The notes: generated from the letters alone by a model not told the origin. A DNA stretch of 64,000 nt from Tistlia consotensis USBA 355 (GCF_900177295.1 NZ_FWZX01000023.1:55200-119199), one strand, 5' to 3'; counted from the stretch's first letter, positions 25,101 to 35,684 are shown. A program made the numbers and translations.

Positions 25101-27032
25101 ATGGCTGATCAAGGGAGCAAGACCCCTCTTCTGGACCGCGTGTCCACTCCCGACCAATTGCGCTCCCTGCCCGAAGACCAGCTCCGGCAAGTTGCCGACG
25201 AGCTGCGTTCGGAGCTGGTCGAGGCGGTGTCGGTGACCGGCGGCCACCTCGGCGCCGGGCTCGGGGTCGTCGAGCTGACGGTGGCGATCCACTACGTCTT
25301 CGACACGCCGCGCGACAAGCTGATCTGGGACGTCGGGCATCAGTGCTATCCGCACAAGATCCTGACCGGCCGGCGCGACCGCATCCGCACCCTGCGCCAG
25401 TCGGGCGGCCTGTCCGGCTTCACCAGCCGCCGCGAGAGCGAGTACGACCCCTTCGGCGCGGCGCACTCCTCGACCTCGATCTCCGCCGGACTCGGCTACG
25501 CCGTGGCGCGCGACCTCAAGGGCGAGGACTTCAACGTCGTCTCCGTGATCGGCGACGGCGCGATGTCGGCCGGCATGGCCTACGAGGCGATGAACAACGC
25601 CGGCGCGCGCAAGTCGCGGCTGATCGTCGTCCTGAACGACAACGACATGTCGATCGCGCCGCCGGTCGGCGCGATGAGCGCCTATCTGTCGCAGCTGATC
25701 TCCTCGAAGCCCTACCAGTCGGTGCGCCATCTCGGCAAGCACATGGCCGAGCGCTTCCCGCGGCCCTTCCGCAAGGCCGCCGAGCGCGCCGAGGAGTACG
25801 CCCGCGGCCTGCTGACCGGCGGGACGCTGTTCGAGGAGCTGGGATTCTTCTACGTCGGCCCGATCGACGGCCACAACCTCGACCACCTGCTGCCGGTGCT
25901 CAAGAACGTCCGCGACGGCGACTACGAAGGGCCGGTGCTGATCCACGCCGTGACCCAGAAGGGCAAGGGCTACGGCCCGGCCGAGAAGGCCGCCGACAAG
26001 TATCACGGCGTCGTCAAGTTCGACGTCGTGACCGGCAAGCAGGCCAAGCCGACGCCGAGCGCGCCGCAGTACACCTCGGTCTTCGCCGATGCGCTGATCG
26101 ACGAGGCCGAGCGCGACGACCGGATCGTCGCGGTGACCGCGGCGATGCCGTCGGGCACCGGCCTCAACAAGTTCGGCGAGCGCTTTCCCGAGCGCACCTT
26201 CGACGTCGGCATCGCCGAGCAGCACGGCGTGACCTTCTGCGCCGGCCTCGCCTGCGAGGGCATGAAGCCCTTCGCGGCGATCTACTCGACCTTCCTGCAG
26301 CGCGCCTACGACCAGGTCGTCCACGACGTCGCGATCCAGCAGCTGCCGGTGCGCTTCGTGCTCGACCGCGCCGGCATGGTCGGCGCCGACGGCGTGACCC
26401 ACCAGGGCGCCTACGACATCGCCTACCTGGGCTGCCTGCCGGGCTTCGTGCTGATGGCGCCCGCCGACGAGGCCGAGCTGGTCAACATGGTGGCGACCCA
26501 GGTCGCCATCGACGACCGGCCCTCGGCGCTGCGCTATCCGCGCGGCGAGGGCCTCGGCCTCGAGCTGCCGAAGCACGGCGCGCCGCTCGAGATCGGCAAG
26601 GGCCGGATCCTCAAGGAAGGCACCAAGATCGCCATCCTGTCCTACGGCACGCGCCTCACGGACGCCCTCAAGGCCGCCGAGGAGCTCGGGGCCAAGGGCC
26701 TGTCGACGACCGTCGCCGACGCCCGCTTCGCCAAGCCGCTCGACAGCGACCTGGTGCGGCGCCTGGCCGCGGAGCACGAGGTGCTGATCACCATCGAGGA
26801 GGGCTCGGTCGGCGGCTTCGCCAGCCAGGTCCTGCAGGAGCTGGCGGGCCAGGGCCTGCTCGACCACGGCCTGAAGTTCCGGCCGATGTATCTGCCGGAC
26901 CGCTTCATCGACCACGGCAAGCAGGACGAGCAGATCGCCTGGGCCGGCCTCGGCGCACCCGACATGGTGGTGACCGCCCTGACCGCCCTCGGCTACAACG
27001 ACGCCGACGCGACCCGCCCGGCGCGCGCCTGA
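25101..27032 (+). CDS. dxs: 1-deoxy-D-xylulose-5-phosphate synthase
   Basis: A 643-residue thiamine-diphosphate enzyme that starts the MEP pathway by condensing pyruvate with glyceraldehyde 3-phosphate. The TPP-binding motif is [17 protein letters not shown], ending in LNDNDMSI. The transketolase-like middle domain has [18 protein letters not shown] and [19 protein letters not shown]. The C-terminal transketolase domain has [17 protein letters not shown] chose the ATG at 25101 ([14 protein letters not shown]); a frame from 25056 adds 15 unrelated residues. It follows ispA by 75 bases. Length is normal. Confidence 0.97.
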   Translation: MADQGSKTPLLDRVSTPDQLRSLPEDQLRQVADELRSELVEAVSVTGGHLGAGLGVVELTVAIHYVFDTPRDKLIWDVGHQCYPHKILTGRRDRIRTLRQSGGLSGFTSRRESEYDPFGAAHSSTSISAGLGYAVARDLKGEDFNVVSVIGDGAMSAGMAYEAMNNAGARKSRLIVVLNDNDMSIAPPVGAMSAYLSQLISSKPYQSVRHLGKHMAERFPRPFRKAAERAEEYARGLLTGGTLFEELGFFYVGPIDGHNLDHLLPVLKNVRDGDYEGPVLIHAVTQKGKGYGPAEKAADKYHGVVKFDVVTGKQAKPTPSAPQYTSVFADALIDEAERDDRIVAVTAAMPSGTGLNKFGERFPERTFDVGIAEQHGVTFCAGLACEGMKPFAAIYSTFLQRAYDQVVHDVAIQQLPVRFVLDRAGMVGADGVTHQGAYDIAYLGCLPGFVLMAPADEAELVNMVATQVAIDDRPSALRYPRGEGLGLELPKHGAPLEIGKGRILKEGTKIAILSYGTRLTDALKAAEELGAKGLSTTVADARFAKPLDSDLVRRLAAEHEVLITIEEGSVGGFASQVLQELAGQGLLDHGLKFRPMYLPDRFIDHGKQDEQIAWAGLGAPDMVVTALTALGYNDADATRPARA

Positions 27033-27144
27033 GCCGCCGGAGGCAGGCCCTGTCCGCAGGGTGAGCCGGTCGGTCCGTCCGCAACCTTGATTTAGTCGTT
27101 CTCCTCTTGCCACTGCCCTCAAAACGCGCATAGTGGCGCGCGTC

Positions 27145-28608
27145 ATGGGGATCATCGCTTCGTCGAGACCGATCGGGCCGGAGCGGGCTGCCTACGCAGC
27201 CGGCAGCCTCGGCCTGTGGCTGGAGGAGGCGCGGGCCATGGTCGGGCTCGCCCTGCCGATCGTCTGCAGCCAGCTCGGCCTGATCGCCATGCAGACCACC
27301 GACGTGATCATGCTGGCGCGGCTCGGCCCGGACTACATGGCCGCCGGCTCGCTCGGCTTCGCCGTCTACTTCAACGTCTGGCTGTTCTGTCTCGGCATCC
27401 TGATCGCCAGCGCCTCGCTGGTCGCCCAGGCCTACGGCGCGCGCGACTACCGTGGCGTGCGCCGCAGCGTGCGCCAGGCCTTCTGGGTCGCCCTGACGCT
27501 GGCGCTGCCGGCCATGGCGCTGATCTGGAACGGCCATCACCTGCTGCTCTGGGCCGGCCGCGACGGCGCGGTCGTCGACCATGCCCGGACCTACCTGCAC
27601 ACCATCGTCTGGGGCATCCCCTTCTCGCTCGGCTTCCTGGTGCTGCGCTACTTCGTCTCCGCGCTGTCGCGCCCGAAGATCGTGATGGTCGCGCTGATCG
27701 GCGGCGCGCTGATCAACGGGCTGCTCGACTACCTGCTGATCTTCGGCCATCTCGGCTTCCCCGCGCTCGGCGTCGCCGGCGCCGCCGGCGCGACGGCGGC
27801 GGTCCACGTCGGCCTGTTCCTGACCCTGGCGACCTTCGTGCTGCGCGACCGGCAGTTCCGCCGCTTCCACGTCTTCGCCCGCTTCACCAGGCCGGACTGG
27901 CAGCGCTACCTCGAGGTCTGGCGGGTCGGCCTGCCGGTCGGCGTGACGGTCGTCGCCGAAAGCGGCCTGTTCCTTTCGGCGCAGCTGCTGATGCTGCGGC
28001 TCGGCACGCTCAACGTCGCCGCTCATGCCGTGGCGCTGCAGATCACCGCCGTCGCCTTCATGATCCCGCTCGGCGTCGGCCAGGCCGGGCAGGTTCGGGT
28101 CGGCCAGCATTTCGGCGCCCGCGACGTCGAGGGCGTGCGCCGGGCGGCCTGGGTGGCTGCGGCGCTCGGCTGCGGCTTCATGGCCTGCACGGCGACCCTG
28201 ATGTGGCTGGCGCCCGGCGCCGTCGTCAGCCTCATCGTCGACCCCGGCGACCCGCAGCTCCTGCCGGTCTTCAATCTGGCCGTCAGCTTCCTCGTCGTCG
28301 CCGCGCTGTTCCAGATCTTCGACGGTGCCCAGGCGGTAATGTCCTGCTCGCTGCGCGGGCTCTGCGACACCGCCTGGCCGATGGCCCTGGCGATGACCGG
28401 CTACTGGGGCATCGGCTTCGTCGCCGCCTACCTGCTGGCCTTCGAGGCCGGGCTCGGCGGCATCGGCGTCTGGTACGGCCTGGCGCTGGGCCTGGCCGTG
28501 GTCGCCGCCGCCCTGACCACCCGCTTCTCGCTGCGCCGCCGGCTCGGCCTGCTCGACCGGCACCGCCTCAGCGCCCTGCCGTCGCGCGCCGCCCGCACGG
28601 AGACCTAG
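27145..28608 (+). CDS. MATE-family efflux transporter
   Basis: A 487-residue inner-membrane protein with about twelve hydrophobic helices arranged as two homologous halves. MATE exporters extrude cationic drugs and metabolites using Na+ or H+. Family-like segments are ALPIVCSQLGLIAMQTTDVIM, covering 21 residues, in the first half and GLPVGVTVVAESGLF at the start of the second. The start is ATG at 27145 or GTG at 27133; neither has a clear ribosome binding site. It lies 100 bases after dxs and 68 before tlyA. The substrate cannot be read from the sequence. Confidence 0.9.
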   Translation: MGIIASSRPIGPERAAYAAGSLGLWLEEARAMVGLALPIVCSQLGLIAMQTTDVIMLARLGPDYMAAGSLGFAVYFNVWLFCLGILIASASLVAQAYGARDYRGVRRSVRQAFWVALTLALPAMALIWNGHHLLLWAGRDGAVVDHARTYLHTIVWGIPFSLGFLVLRYFVSALSRPKIVMVALIGGALINGLLDYLLIFGHLGFPALGVAGAAGATAAVHVGLFLTLATFVLRDRQFRRFHVFARFTRPDWQRYLEVWRVGLPVGVTVVAESGLFLSAQLLMLRLGTLNVAAHAVALQITAVAFMIPLGVGQAGQVRVGQHFGARDVEGVRRAAWVAAALGCGFMACTATLMWLAPGAVVSLIVDPGDPQLLPVFNLAVSFLVVAALFQIFDGAQAVMSCSLRGLCDTAWPMALAMTGYWGIGFVAAYLLAFEAGLGGIGVWYGLALGLAVVAAALTTRFSLRRRLGLLDRHRLSALPSRAARTET

Positions 28609-28676
28609 CGACCGGGCTTGCGGCCCGGCGAATCCCGGCTAGGCTCCGCGGATCGCCGTGACCGGGAGCCCGCCAG

Positions 28677-29411
28677 ATGCGCCAGCGCGCCGACCGCCTG
28701 CTCGTCGAGCGCGGCTTGGCCGAGAGCCGGGCGCGGGCCCAGGCGCTGATCGAGGCCGGCCTGGTCGAGAGCGCCGGCCGGCCGGTCGCCAAGCCGGGCC
28801 AGCTGCTCGCCGCCGATGCGCCGCTCGCGGTCACCGGCCGCGACCACCCCTGGGTCTCGCGCGGCGGGGTCAAGCTGGCCCACGGCCTCGAGCACTTCCA
28901 CATCGACCCGGCCGGCCTGGTCTGCCTGGACCTCGGCGCCTCGACCGGCGGCTTCACCGACGTGCTGCTGCAGCGCGGCGCCGAGCGTGTCTACGCCGTC
29001 GACGTCGGCCACGGCCAGCTGCACCCGCGCCTCGCCGAGGACCCGCGCGTCGTCTCGCTGGAAGGGGTCAACGGCCGGGCGCTGAGCGCCGAGCTGGTGC
29101 CCGAGGCGCCGGCCCTGCTGGTCTGCGACGCCAGCTTCATCTCCCTGGAGACGCTGCTGCCGGCGGCCCTCGCCCTGGTCCGGCCGGGTGGCCGGCTGGT
29201 CGCGCTGGTCAAGCCGCAGTTCGAGCTCGGCCCCGGCGCCGTCGACAGGCGCGGGGTGGTGCGCGACCCCGCGGCGCGGCGCCGGGCCTGCGAGCAGGTC
29301 GTCGCCTGGCTGGAGGCGCAGCCCGGCTGGCGGGTCACGGACCTGACCGAGAGCCCGATCGCCGGCCCGGAGGGCAACGTCGAGTACCTGCTCGCCGCCG
29401 AGCTGCCCTAG
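28677..29411 (+). CDS. tlyA: TlyA-family rRNA 2'-O-methyltransferase
   Basis: A 244-residue protein with an N-terminal S4 RNA-binding domain (RADRLLVERGLAESRARAQALI, first 25 residues) and a C-terminal FtsJ-like methyltransferase domain. The SAM site is CLDLGASTGGFTDVLLQRGA, and the catalytic region includes LVALVKPQFELG. Members methylate cytidines in 16S and 23S rRNA; some older annotations call them haemolysins. GGGAG precedes the ATG. In many alphaproteobacteria tlyA lies next to dxs, as here with a MATE gene in between. Confidence 0.92.
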   Translation: MRQRADRLLVERGLAESRARAQALIEAGLVESAGRPVAKPGQLLAADAPLAVTGRDHPWVSRGGVKLAHGLEHFHIDPAGLVCLDLGASTGGFTDVLLQRGAERVYAVDVGHGQLHPRLAEDPRVVSLEGVNGRALSAELVPEAPALLVCDASFISLETLLPAALALVRPGGRLVALVKPQFELGPGAVDRRGVVRDPAARRRACEQVVAWLEAQPGWRVTDLTESPIAGPEGNVEYLLAAELP

Positions 29412-29415
29412 GAGG

Positions 29416-31212
29416 TCACCTGACCGCGCGCAGCAGGTTCGCGCGCGGGTCCTGGCTCAGCAGCTGCGCCTCGCCCGCGGCCTGGGTCAGCGGCGGCAGC
29501 AGGCCGCTGGCGCGCAGCAGGCCGGCGACGCGGGTCGCCAGCAGGCTGTCGGAGAGGAAGCGGCGCAGCAGCCGCTCCAGCCGGTTGCCGGCCTTCGGGT
29601 AGTCGACCAGCGCGACCTCGGAATCCCTGGGCAGGCCGGCCAGCTCGCGGGCCGCATCGATCGCCGCGCGGTAGCCGCCCAGGCCGTCGACCAGGCCGTG
29701 CTGGGCGGCGTCGGCGCCGCTCCAGACCCGGCCGCCGGCGACCGCCTCGGCCTCGGCGACGCTCAGCTTGCGGCCGCTCGCGACCTTGCCGACGAAGTCC
29801 GCGTAGGCGGCGTCGACGAAGCCGGTGAAGCGCGCCCACTGCTGGGGCGTGAAGTCCCGGGTCGAGTCCCAGAAGCCGGCGTTGGCGCCGGCCTGGACGC
29901 CGCTCCAGTTGACGCCGAGGTCGTGCCACAGCCCGGCGGTCAGGATCTTGCCCGAGACCACGCCGATCGAGCCGGTGATCGTGCCCGGCTCGGCGATGAT
30001 GCGGTCGGCGGCGGCCGAGACGAAGTAGCCGCCGCTCGCGGCCAGCGCGCCCATCGAGACGACGACCGGCTTGCCGGCCTCCTTCGCCTGGCGCACCGCC
30101 CGCCAGATCGTGTCGGAGGCGGCGTAGGAACCGCCCGGGCTGTCGACCCGGAACAGGATCGCGCGCACCGTCGGATCGGCGGCCGCCTCGCGGAACGCCT
30201 CGGAGACCGTGTCGGCGCCCATCGAGAGGCCGCCGAAGGGGCTGCCGTCGCCGCTCTCGCCCAGGGTCACCGGGCCCTGGCCGTAGATCACCGCGATGCG
30301 CGGCAGGCCGTCCTCGCTGCCGCCGTCGCCGCGCGCCGACAGGTAGTCCCGGACCGGCTCGAGCTCGGCGCCGGAGCCGGCCGCCTTCAGGATCGCGGCC
30401 TCGGCCTCGTCGCGGTAGCCGAGGGCGTCGACCAGCCTGTCCTTCAGCGCCTCGGCCGGCAGGTAGGGACCGCCGTCGACCAGGCCGCGCACCGCCGCCT
30501 GGGTCAGGCCGCGGTCCCTGGCGACGTCGGCAGTCAGCTGCCCCAGCCAGGAATCGAGCAGGCCCTGCAGGTTCTCGCGGACCGGCTGAGTCATCTCCTC
30601 GAAGGTCAGCGGCTCGGCCGCGCCCTTGTACTCCTCGCGGCGATAGATCCGCGCCTTGACGTCCCATTCGTCGAGCAGGGCGCGGGCATAGGGCTGGTCC
30701 AGGGTGAAGCCGACCAGGTCGAGGTTGCCCGAAGGCTGCAGCGTGATCCGGTCGGCGGCCGCCGCCAGGTAGTAGTGCAGCGTGCCGTCGCCGCCCTCGC
30801 CGAACGAGGCCGCGAAGGCCTGGACCGGCTTGCCGCTCTTGCGGAAGGCGAGCACGGCCCGGCGCAGCTGCTGGGCGCGCGCCATCGACAGCTCGCCCGC
30901 GCCGAGCCGCAGCAGCAGGCCGCCGACGCGGGGGTCGTCGGCCGCCGCCTCCAGGCCGAGCACCAGCCGGCGCAGGTTGGTCTCGCCGGTCAGGCCGCCG
31001 AAGGTCGCGGCCGGGCCGGGCGGGCCGTCGGTCAGGCCCTTGGCGAGGTCGAGCACCAGCACGGCGTTGTCCGGCTGCCCGACCTCGGCGCTCTTCCAGG
31101 ACTCGACGTTGCGCCAGGCGAGGCCGAGCACCAGCGCGACCGCCACGACCAGCAGGCCGAGCGTCGCCAGGATGCCGACGACGCACTTCAGCAGGAACAG
31201 CAGCAGCCGCAT
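29416..31212 (-). CDS. sppA: Signal peptide peptidase SppA, 67K type
   Basis: A 598-residue membrane protease that digests cleaved signal peptides. It has one N-terminal transmembrane anchor (VVGILATLGLLVVAVALVLG) and two tandem ClpP-like peptidase S49 domains, as in the E. coli 67-kDa enzyme. The catalytic lysine is in the N-terminal half (RREEYKGAAEPLTF) and the catalytic serine in the C-terminal half (GALAASGGYFVSAA), followed by the GTITGSIGV segment. It starts 9 bases after the stop of an AhpD-like gene on the same strand, so the two form a transcription unit. Confidence 0.95.
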   Translation of the reverse strand: MRLLLFLLKCVVGILATLGLLVVAVALVLGLAWRNVESWKSAEVGQPDNAVLVLDLAKGLTDGPPGPAATFGGLTGETNLRRLVLGLEAAADDPRVGGLLLRLGAGELSMARAQQLRRAVLAFRKSGKPVQAFAASFGEGGDGTLHYYLAAAADRITLQPSGNLDLVGFTLDQPYARALLDEWDVKARIYRREEYKGAAEPLTFEEMTQPVRENLQGLLDSWLGQLTADVARDRGLTQAAVRGLVDGGPYLPAEALKDRLVDALGYRDEAEAAILKAAGSGAELEPVRDYLSARGDGGSEDGLPRIAVIYGQGPVTLGESGDGSPFGGLSMGADTVSEAFREAAADPTVRAILFRVDSPGGSYAASDTIWRAVRQAKEAGKPVVVSMGALAASGGYFVSAAADRIIAEPGTITGSIGVVSGKILTAGLWHDLGVNWSGVQAGANAGFWDSTRDFTPQQWARFTGFVDAAYADFVGKVASGRKLSVAEAEAVAGGRVWSGADAAQHGLVDGLGGYRAAIDAARELAGLPRDSEVALVDYPKAGNRLERLLRRFLSDSLLATRVAGLLRASGLLPPLTQAAGEAQLLSQDPRANLLRAVR

Positions 31213-31221
31213 CGGAAGGTC

Positions 31222-31803
31222 CTATTCCTCGCCTCTGGCCATGCCGTGGTACTCGGGGTTCGGCATCATGTCGACGCCGGCGGCGACGCGGTTCGACATG
31301 TTGAAGAAGCCGACCACGTTGCAGAGGTCGAAGATGTCCTCCTCGCCGAAGCCGAGGTCGCGCAGCGCCTGGCGGTCGGGGTCGCCGACCAGCTGCGGCG
31401 TCTCGGTCAGCTTCCAGGCGAAGTCGAGCAGGCCGCGCTGGCGCGCCGACAGCTCGGCCACCCGGTAGTTCATCACCATCATCTCGCCGAGCTGAGGGTC
31501 GCCGGACAGCTCGCGCACCGCGGCGCCGTGGGCGACCAGGCAGTAGTAGCAGCGGTTGACCGAGGAGACGACGACCGCGACCATCTCGCGCTCCAGCTTG
31601 GACAGGCCCGACTCGCCGAGCATCAGGTCGTTGTACATCTTGCCGAAGGCGCGCAGCTTCTCCGGCCGGATCGCGTAGGCGGCCAGCACGTTGGGCACCA
31701 GGCCCAGCTTGTCGCGGCAGACCTGGAAGTACTTCCGGATGTCGTCGTCCAGGCCGGCCTCGTCGGGCACCGGTAGCTTCATCACGTGGTCGGGCTGCGG
31801 CAC
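31222..31803 (-). CDS. Peroxidase-related AhpD/carboxymuconolactone decarboxylase-family protein
   Basis: A 193-residue protein of the AhpD-like superfamily, close to the uncharacterised peroxidase-related group. The redox motif is C-x2-C-x3-H in NRCYYCLVAHGAAV, with the glutamate of LEREMVAVVVSS upstream, as needed for thiol peroxidase activity. The GTG at 31803 is favoured because GGGAG lies 8 bases upstream; a longer frame to 31875 has no binding site. It lies directly upstream of sppA, which would place oxidative-stress protection next to membrane protein turnover. Confidence 0.85.
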   Translation of the reverse strand: MPQPDHVMKLPVPDEAGLDDDIRKYFQVCRDKLGLVPNVLAAYAIRPEKLRAFGKMYNDLMLGESGLSKLEREMVAVVVSSVNRCYYCLVAHGAAVRELSGDPQLGEMMVMNYRVAELSARQRGLLDFAWKLTETPQLVGDPDRQALRDLGFGEEDIFDLCNVVGFFNMSNRVAAGVDMMPNPEYHGMARGEE

Positions 31804-31886
31804 GGGCTCTTCTCCCTTTCGTTGTCGTCGGCCAGCAATCGGTAGCGCGCCGGCGGTCCCGTAGGCTACTAGCATGGCCTCCGGGA

Positions 31887-33221
31887 ATGACAGGATCGCG
31901 AAACAGCATGCGCAGGCACGCGAGGCCGGGCGGCGGCCGGCAGGTCGAGGTGACGATCGAGGGACTGGGCGGCCGCGGCGACGGCGTCGCGACCTGGCAG
32001 GGCAGCCCCGTGTTCGTCGCCCAGACCGTGGTCGGCGACCGGCTCAAGGTCAAGCTGACCAGCGAGAAGGCCGGCGGCTGGCGCGGCGAGCCGGTCGAGC
32101 TGATCGAGGAGGGGCCGGGGCGGCAGGACCCGGTCTGCGGCCACTTCGGGCCCTGCGGCGCCTGCCAGCTGCAGCAGCTCGACGACGGCCTCTATGCCGA
32201 GTGGAAGCGCGGCCTGGTGCTCGACGCCCTGGCGCGCCAGCAGCTCGAGGCGGCGGAGGTGGCTCCCCTGGTCCGGGTGCCGCCGTGCAGCCGGCGGCGC
32301 GCCAGCCTGGCGGCGCTCCGCCTCGGCCGGCGCGCGCTGCTCGGCTTCCACGAGCGCATGAGCCACCGGGTCGTCGACCTGTCCGAGTGCCACGTGCTGC
32401 GCCCGGAGATCTTCGCCCTGCTGGCGCCCCTGCGGGAGCTGCTCGCGGTCCTGCTGCGCGACGGCGAGAGCGGCGAGGTCATGGTCACCCTGACCGAGAA
32501 CGGCTGCGACCTGCTGCTGACCCTGCCCAGGGCGCCGGATCTCGCGGGCCGCCAGGCGGCGACGGCCTTCGCCGAGGCGCAGGACGTGGCGCGGCTCTCG
32601 GCCCAGGCCAAGGGCGAGACGGAGCCTGAGCCGCTGTGCCTGCGCCGGCCGCCGCTGCTGACCTTCCGGGCGCCGGGCAAGGACGTGCCGGTGACGCCGC
32701 CGCCGGGCGGCTTCGTGCAGCCCAGCGCGGAGGGCGAGGCGGCGCTGCGCGACGCCGTGCTCGGCGCCCTCCCGGAGGCGCTGGGGCGCGTCGCCGACCT
32801 CTTCTGCGGCTGCGGCACCTTCTCCTTCGCGCTGCTCGCGAAGGCGTCCGGCGTGCTGGCGGTCGAGGGCGACGAGCCGTCCCTGGCCGCGCTCTGGACG
32901 GCGGCGCGCCACGGCGGCCTGGCCGGGCCGCTCGACATCGCCTCGCGCGACCTCGCGCGCCAGCCGCTCCGGCCCGAGGAGCTGGCCGGCTTCGACGCCG
33001 TCGTCTTCGACCCGCCGCGCGCCGGTGCCCGCGAGCAGGCCCAGCACCTGGCGGCCAGCGCCGTGCCGCGGATCGTCGCCGTCTCCTGCAATCCCGTGAG
33101 CTTCGCCCGCGACGCCCGCATCCTGGTCGAGGGCGGCTACCGGCTGGAGCGGATTGTCCCCGTCGACCAGTTCCCCTGGACGGCGCACCTGGAGCTGGTC
33201 GCCGGGTTCCGGAGACCGTGA
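31887..33221 (+). CDS. 23S rRNA (uracil-C5)-methyltransferase, RlmD-like
   Basis: A 444-residue class I RNA m5U methyltransferase. An N-terminal TRAM domain (VEVTIEGLGGRGDGVATW) is followed by the cysteines of a 4Fe-4S cluster, C-x5-C-x2-C in CGHFGPCGACQ, and a fourth cysteine in LSECHVL. The SAM-binding motif is VADLFCGCGTFSFAL, and the catalytic cysteine is in AVSCNPVSFARDARIL. It belongs with RlmD/RlmC; which position it methylates is not decidable here. The start could also be the ATG at 31908. It diverges from the AhpD-like gene and converges on the GNAT gene. Confidence 0.9.
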   Translation: MTGSRNSMRRHARPGGGRQVEVTIEGLGGRGDGVATWQGSPVFVAQTVVGDRLKVKLTSEKAGGWRGEPVELIEEGPGRQDPVCGHFGPCGACQLQQLDDGLYAEWKRGLVLDALARQQLEAAEVAPLVRVPPCSRRRASLAALRLGRRALLGFHERMSHRVVDLSECHVLRPEIFALLAPLRELLAVLLRDGESGEVMVTLTENGCDLLLTLPRAPDLAGRQAATAFAEAQDVARLSAQAKGETEPEPLCLRRPPLLTFRAPGKDVPVTPPPGGFVQPSAEGEAALRDAVLGALPEALGRVADLFCGCGTFSFALLAKASGVLAVEGDEPSLAALWTAARHGGLAGPLDIASRDLARQPLRPEELAGFDAVVFDPPRAGAREQAQHLAASAVPRIVAVSCNPVSFARDARILVEGGYRLERIVPVDQFPWTAHLELVAGFRRP

Positions 33222-33225
33222 GCGC

Positions 33226-33708
33226 CTAGTCCGCCAGCCGGCGCAGGCTCTCGCCGCTGACCACGTAGACGTCCTTGTTGACCTCGCGGGCGCCGACGAT
33301 GGTGCGGTAGAAGCGCAGGGCAGGGCGGTTACGGCGGTCGACGGTCCAGACGATGCGCGGCCAGTCGCGCTGCCGGGCGATGCGCGCGAGGCAGCGCATC
33401 AGGTCGCGCCCGACGCCGCGGTTGCGCCAGCGCTCCAGCACGAAGATCTCCTTGAGGAACAGCGCGATGCGGCAGTCGCTGGTCCAGAACACCGGGGCAT
33501 AGATGGCGTAGCCGATGTCGACGCCCTCGCTGGAGGCGAGCACCGCCTCGTAGCCCGGCTGGGCACCGAGGTAGCGGCGCAGGCGCCCGGCCACCTCGCT
33601 TGCCGGGATCGGCTCGGGGTCGCCGTAGAAGGCGTAGGTCTCCATCAGCAGGACGGTCAGGCGGCCGATGTCCTCGGGCGCGACGGGGCGCAGCTCGAGC
33701 TGCGGCAC
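33226..33708 (-). CDS. GNAT-family N-acetyltransferase
   Basis: A 160-residue protein of the GCN5-related acetyltransferase fold. The acetyl-CoA pyrophosphate-binding motif A is visible as RNRGVGRDLMRCLARIA, preceded by the beta strand LKEIFVLERW. The C-terminal part has RNRPALRFYRTIVGAREVNKD, the 21-residue motif B region. The substrate is unknown. It starts 4 bases after aroC on the same strand, so it is co-transcribed with fabI and aroC. Confidence 0.88.
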   Translation of the reverse strand: MPQLELRPVAPEDIGRLTVLLMETYAFYGDPEPIPASEVAGRLRRYLGAQPGYEAVLASSEGVDIGYAIYAPVFWTSDCRIALFLKEIFVLERWRNRGVGRDLMRCLARIARQRDWPRIVWTVDRRNRPALRFYRTIVGAREVNKDVYVVSGESLRRLAD

Positions 33709-33712
33709 CGTC

Positions 33713-34804
33713 TCAGACCCTGCCGGTCTGCGCGCGCTGGCGCAGCAGGTGGTCGGCCAGCACGAGCGCCATCATGGCCTCGCCGACCGGCACCGCGCGG
33801 ATGCCGACGCAGGGGTCGTGGCGGCCCTTGGTGACGATCTCGGTCTCGTTGCCCTCCAGGTCGATCGTGCGCCGCGGCATCAGGATCGAGGAGGTCGGCT
33901 TGACGGCGAAGCGCACGACGATGTCCTGGCCGCTGGAGATGCCGCCGAGCACGCCGCCGGCCTGGTTCGACAGGAAGGCGACCTTGCCGTCGACCATGCG
34001 CATCTCGTCGGCGTTCTCCTCGCCGCTGAGCTCGGCGGCCGCGAAGCCGGCGCCGATCTCGACCGCCTTGACGGCATTGATCGACATCATCGCCTTGGCG
34101 AGGTCGGCGTCGAGCTTGTCGTAGATCGGCTCGCCGAGGCCCGGCGGCACGCCCTCGGCGACGACCTCGACGACCGCGCCGAGCGAGGAGCCGGCCTTGC
34201 GGGTCGCGTCGAGCACGCCCTCCCAGCTCTGGGCGGCCTGGCGGTCGGGGCAGAAGAAGGGATTGTCCTCGACCGCCGCCCAGTCCCAGTTGTCGCGGCT
34301 GACCCGGTGGCGGCCGATCTGCACCAGGGCGCCGCGGATCGTGACGGCGCCGGGGCCGAGCACGGCGTCGAGCACCTTGCGGGCGACGCCGCCCGCGGCG
34401 ACGCGCATCGCCGTCTCGCGGGCGCTGGAGCGGCCGCCGCCGCGGTAGTCGCGGATGCCGTACTTCTTCCAGTAGCTGTAGTCGGCGTGGCCCGGACGGA
34501 ACTTCCCGGCGATCTCGCCGTAGTCCTTGGAGCGCTGGTCCTGGTTCTCGATCATCAGGGCGATCGGCGTGCCGGTCGTCCGGCCCTCGAAGACGCCCGA
34601 GAGGATGCGCACCTGGTCGGGCTCGCGGCGCTGGGTGGTGAAGCGCGACTGGCCCGGCCGGCGCTTGTCGAGCCAGACCTGCAGGTCCGGCTCGGCGAGC
34701 GGGATCAGCGGCGGCACGCCGTCGACGACGCAGCCGATCGCGGCGCCGTGGCTCTCGCCCCAGGTTTCGAAGCGGAAGGCTTGGCCGAAGGCGTTTCCCG
34801 GCAT
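33713..34804 (-). CDS. aroC: Chorismate synthase
   Basis: A 363-residue FMN-dependent enzyme that makes chorismate from EPSP, the last step of the shikimate pathway. The signatures are all present: the N-terminal [14 protein letters not shown], the loop [18 protein letters not shown], and the C-terminal [18 protein letters not shown]. It lies 40 bases downstream of fabI and 4 bases upstream of a GNAT gene. The N-terminus [20 protein letters not shown] fits the family, so the start at 34804 is secure. Confidence 0.97.
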   Translation of the reverse strand: MPGNAFGQAFRFETWGESHGAAIGCVVDGVPPLIPLAEPDLQVWLDKRRPGQSRFTTQRREPDQVRILSGVFEGRTTGTPIALMIENQDQRSKDYGEIAGKFRPGHADYSYWKKYGIRDYRGGGRSSARETAMRVAAGGVARKVLDAVLGPGAVTIRGALVQIGRHRVSRDNWDWAAVEDNPFFCPDRQAAQSWEGVLDATRKAGSSLGAVVEVVAEGVPPGLGEPIYDKLDADLAKAMMSINAVKAVEIGAGFAAAELSGEENADEMRMVDGKVAFLSNQAGGVLGGISSGQDIVVRFAVKPTSSILMPRRTIDLEGNETEIVTKGRHDPCVGIRAVPVGEAMMALVLADHLLRQRAQTGRV

Positions 34805-34844
34805 GGCCGTCAGGCCTGGGAGGAGGCGTTGCCCGGCACGGCGG

Positions 34845-35684
34845 TCAACCCTGGGTCTTGAAGCCTTCGAGCAGCTCGCGCACCTGGGCGGCGGCGTCGA
34901 CCGCCATCATGCCGACGGTGTGGTAGCCCGAATCGACGTGGTGCACCTCGCCGGTGACGCCCGCCGAGAGGTCGGAGAGCAGGTAGAGCGCGGAGCCGCC
35001 GACCTGGTCGAGGCTGACGTTGCGGCGCAGGGGCGAGTTGTACTCGTTCCACTTGAGAATGTAGCGGAAGTCGCCGATGCCGGAGGCGGCCAGCGTCTTG
35101 ATCGGGCCGGCCGAGATCGCGTTGACCCGGATGCCCTGCTCGCCGAGGTCGGCCGCGAGGTAGCGCACCGAGGCCTCGAGCGCCGCCTTGGCGACGCCCA
35201 TGACGTTGTAGTGCGGCATGACCCGCTCGGCGCCGTAGTAGGTCAGGGTCAGCAGGCTGCCGCCGTCGGCCATCAGCGGCACCGCGCGCTGGGCGACGGC
35301 GGTGAACGAGTAGCAGGAGATGTCGAGCGAGCGGACGAAGTTGGCGCGGGTGGTGCGCAGGAACTTGCCCTTCAGCTCGTCCTTGTCCGCGTAGGCGATG
35401 GCATGGACCAGATAGTCGAGCCGGCCCCAGCGTTCCCCGATCGCCTCGAAGACCGCATCGATCGAGGCGTCGTCGGTGACGTCGCAGGGCAGCACGATCT
35501 CGCTGCCGACCGAGTCGGCGAGGGGGCGCACCCGCTTCTCCAGCGCTTCGCCCTGGAAGGTGAAGGCGAGCTCGGCACCGTGCTCGTGCAGGGTCTTGGC
35601 GATGCCCCAGGCGATGGAACGGTCGTTGGCCACCCCCATGATCAGGCCGCGCTTGCCGGACATGAGGGCGTCAGGATGGCTCAT
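34845..35684 (-). CDS. fabI: Enoyl-[acyl-carrier-protein] reductase (NADH)
   Basis: A 279-residue short-chain reductase of type II fatty acid synthesis, which reduces trans-2-enoyl-ACP. It has the FabI nucleotide-binding start [20 protein letters not shown]. The active-site pattern Y-x6-Y-x2-M-x3-K is visible in [22 protein letters not shown], with catalytic Tyr and Lys in its second part. [13 protein letters not shown] is also typical. A sigma-70 promoter (TTGACC/TAGGAT) lies upstream. First gene of fabI-aroC-GNAT. The start could be at 35663 instead, as no ribosome binding site is clear. Confidence 0.95.
   Translation of the reverse strand: MSHPDALMSGKRGLIMGVANDRSIAWGIAKTLHEHGAELAFTFQGEALEKRVRPLADSVGSEIVLPCDVTDDASIDAVFEAIGERWGRLDYLVHAIAYADKDELKGKFLRTTRANFVRSLDISCYSFTAVAQRAVPLMADGGSLLTLTYYGAERVMPHYNVMGVAKAALEASVRYLAADLGEQGIRVNAISAGPIKTLAASGIGDFRYILKWNEYNSPLRRNVSLDQVGGSALYLLSDLSAGVTGEVHHVDSGYHTVGMMAVDAAAQVRELLEGFKTQG

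Noticed and set aside
27107..27144. Promoter for the MATE gene with TTGCCA and a TAGTGG-like -10
   Set aside because: The -10 matches poorly, and spacing allows several readings; not strong enough to list.
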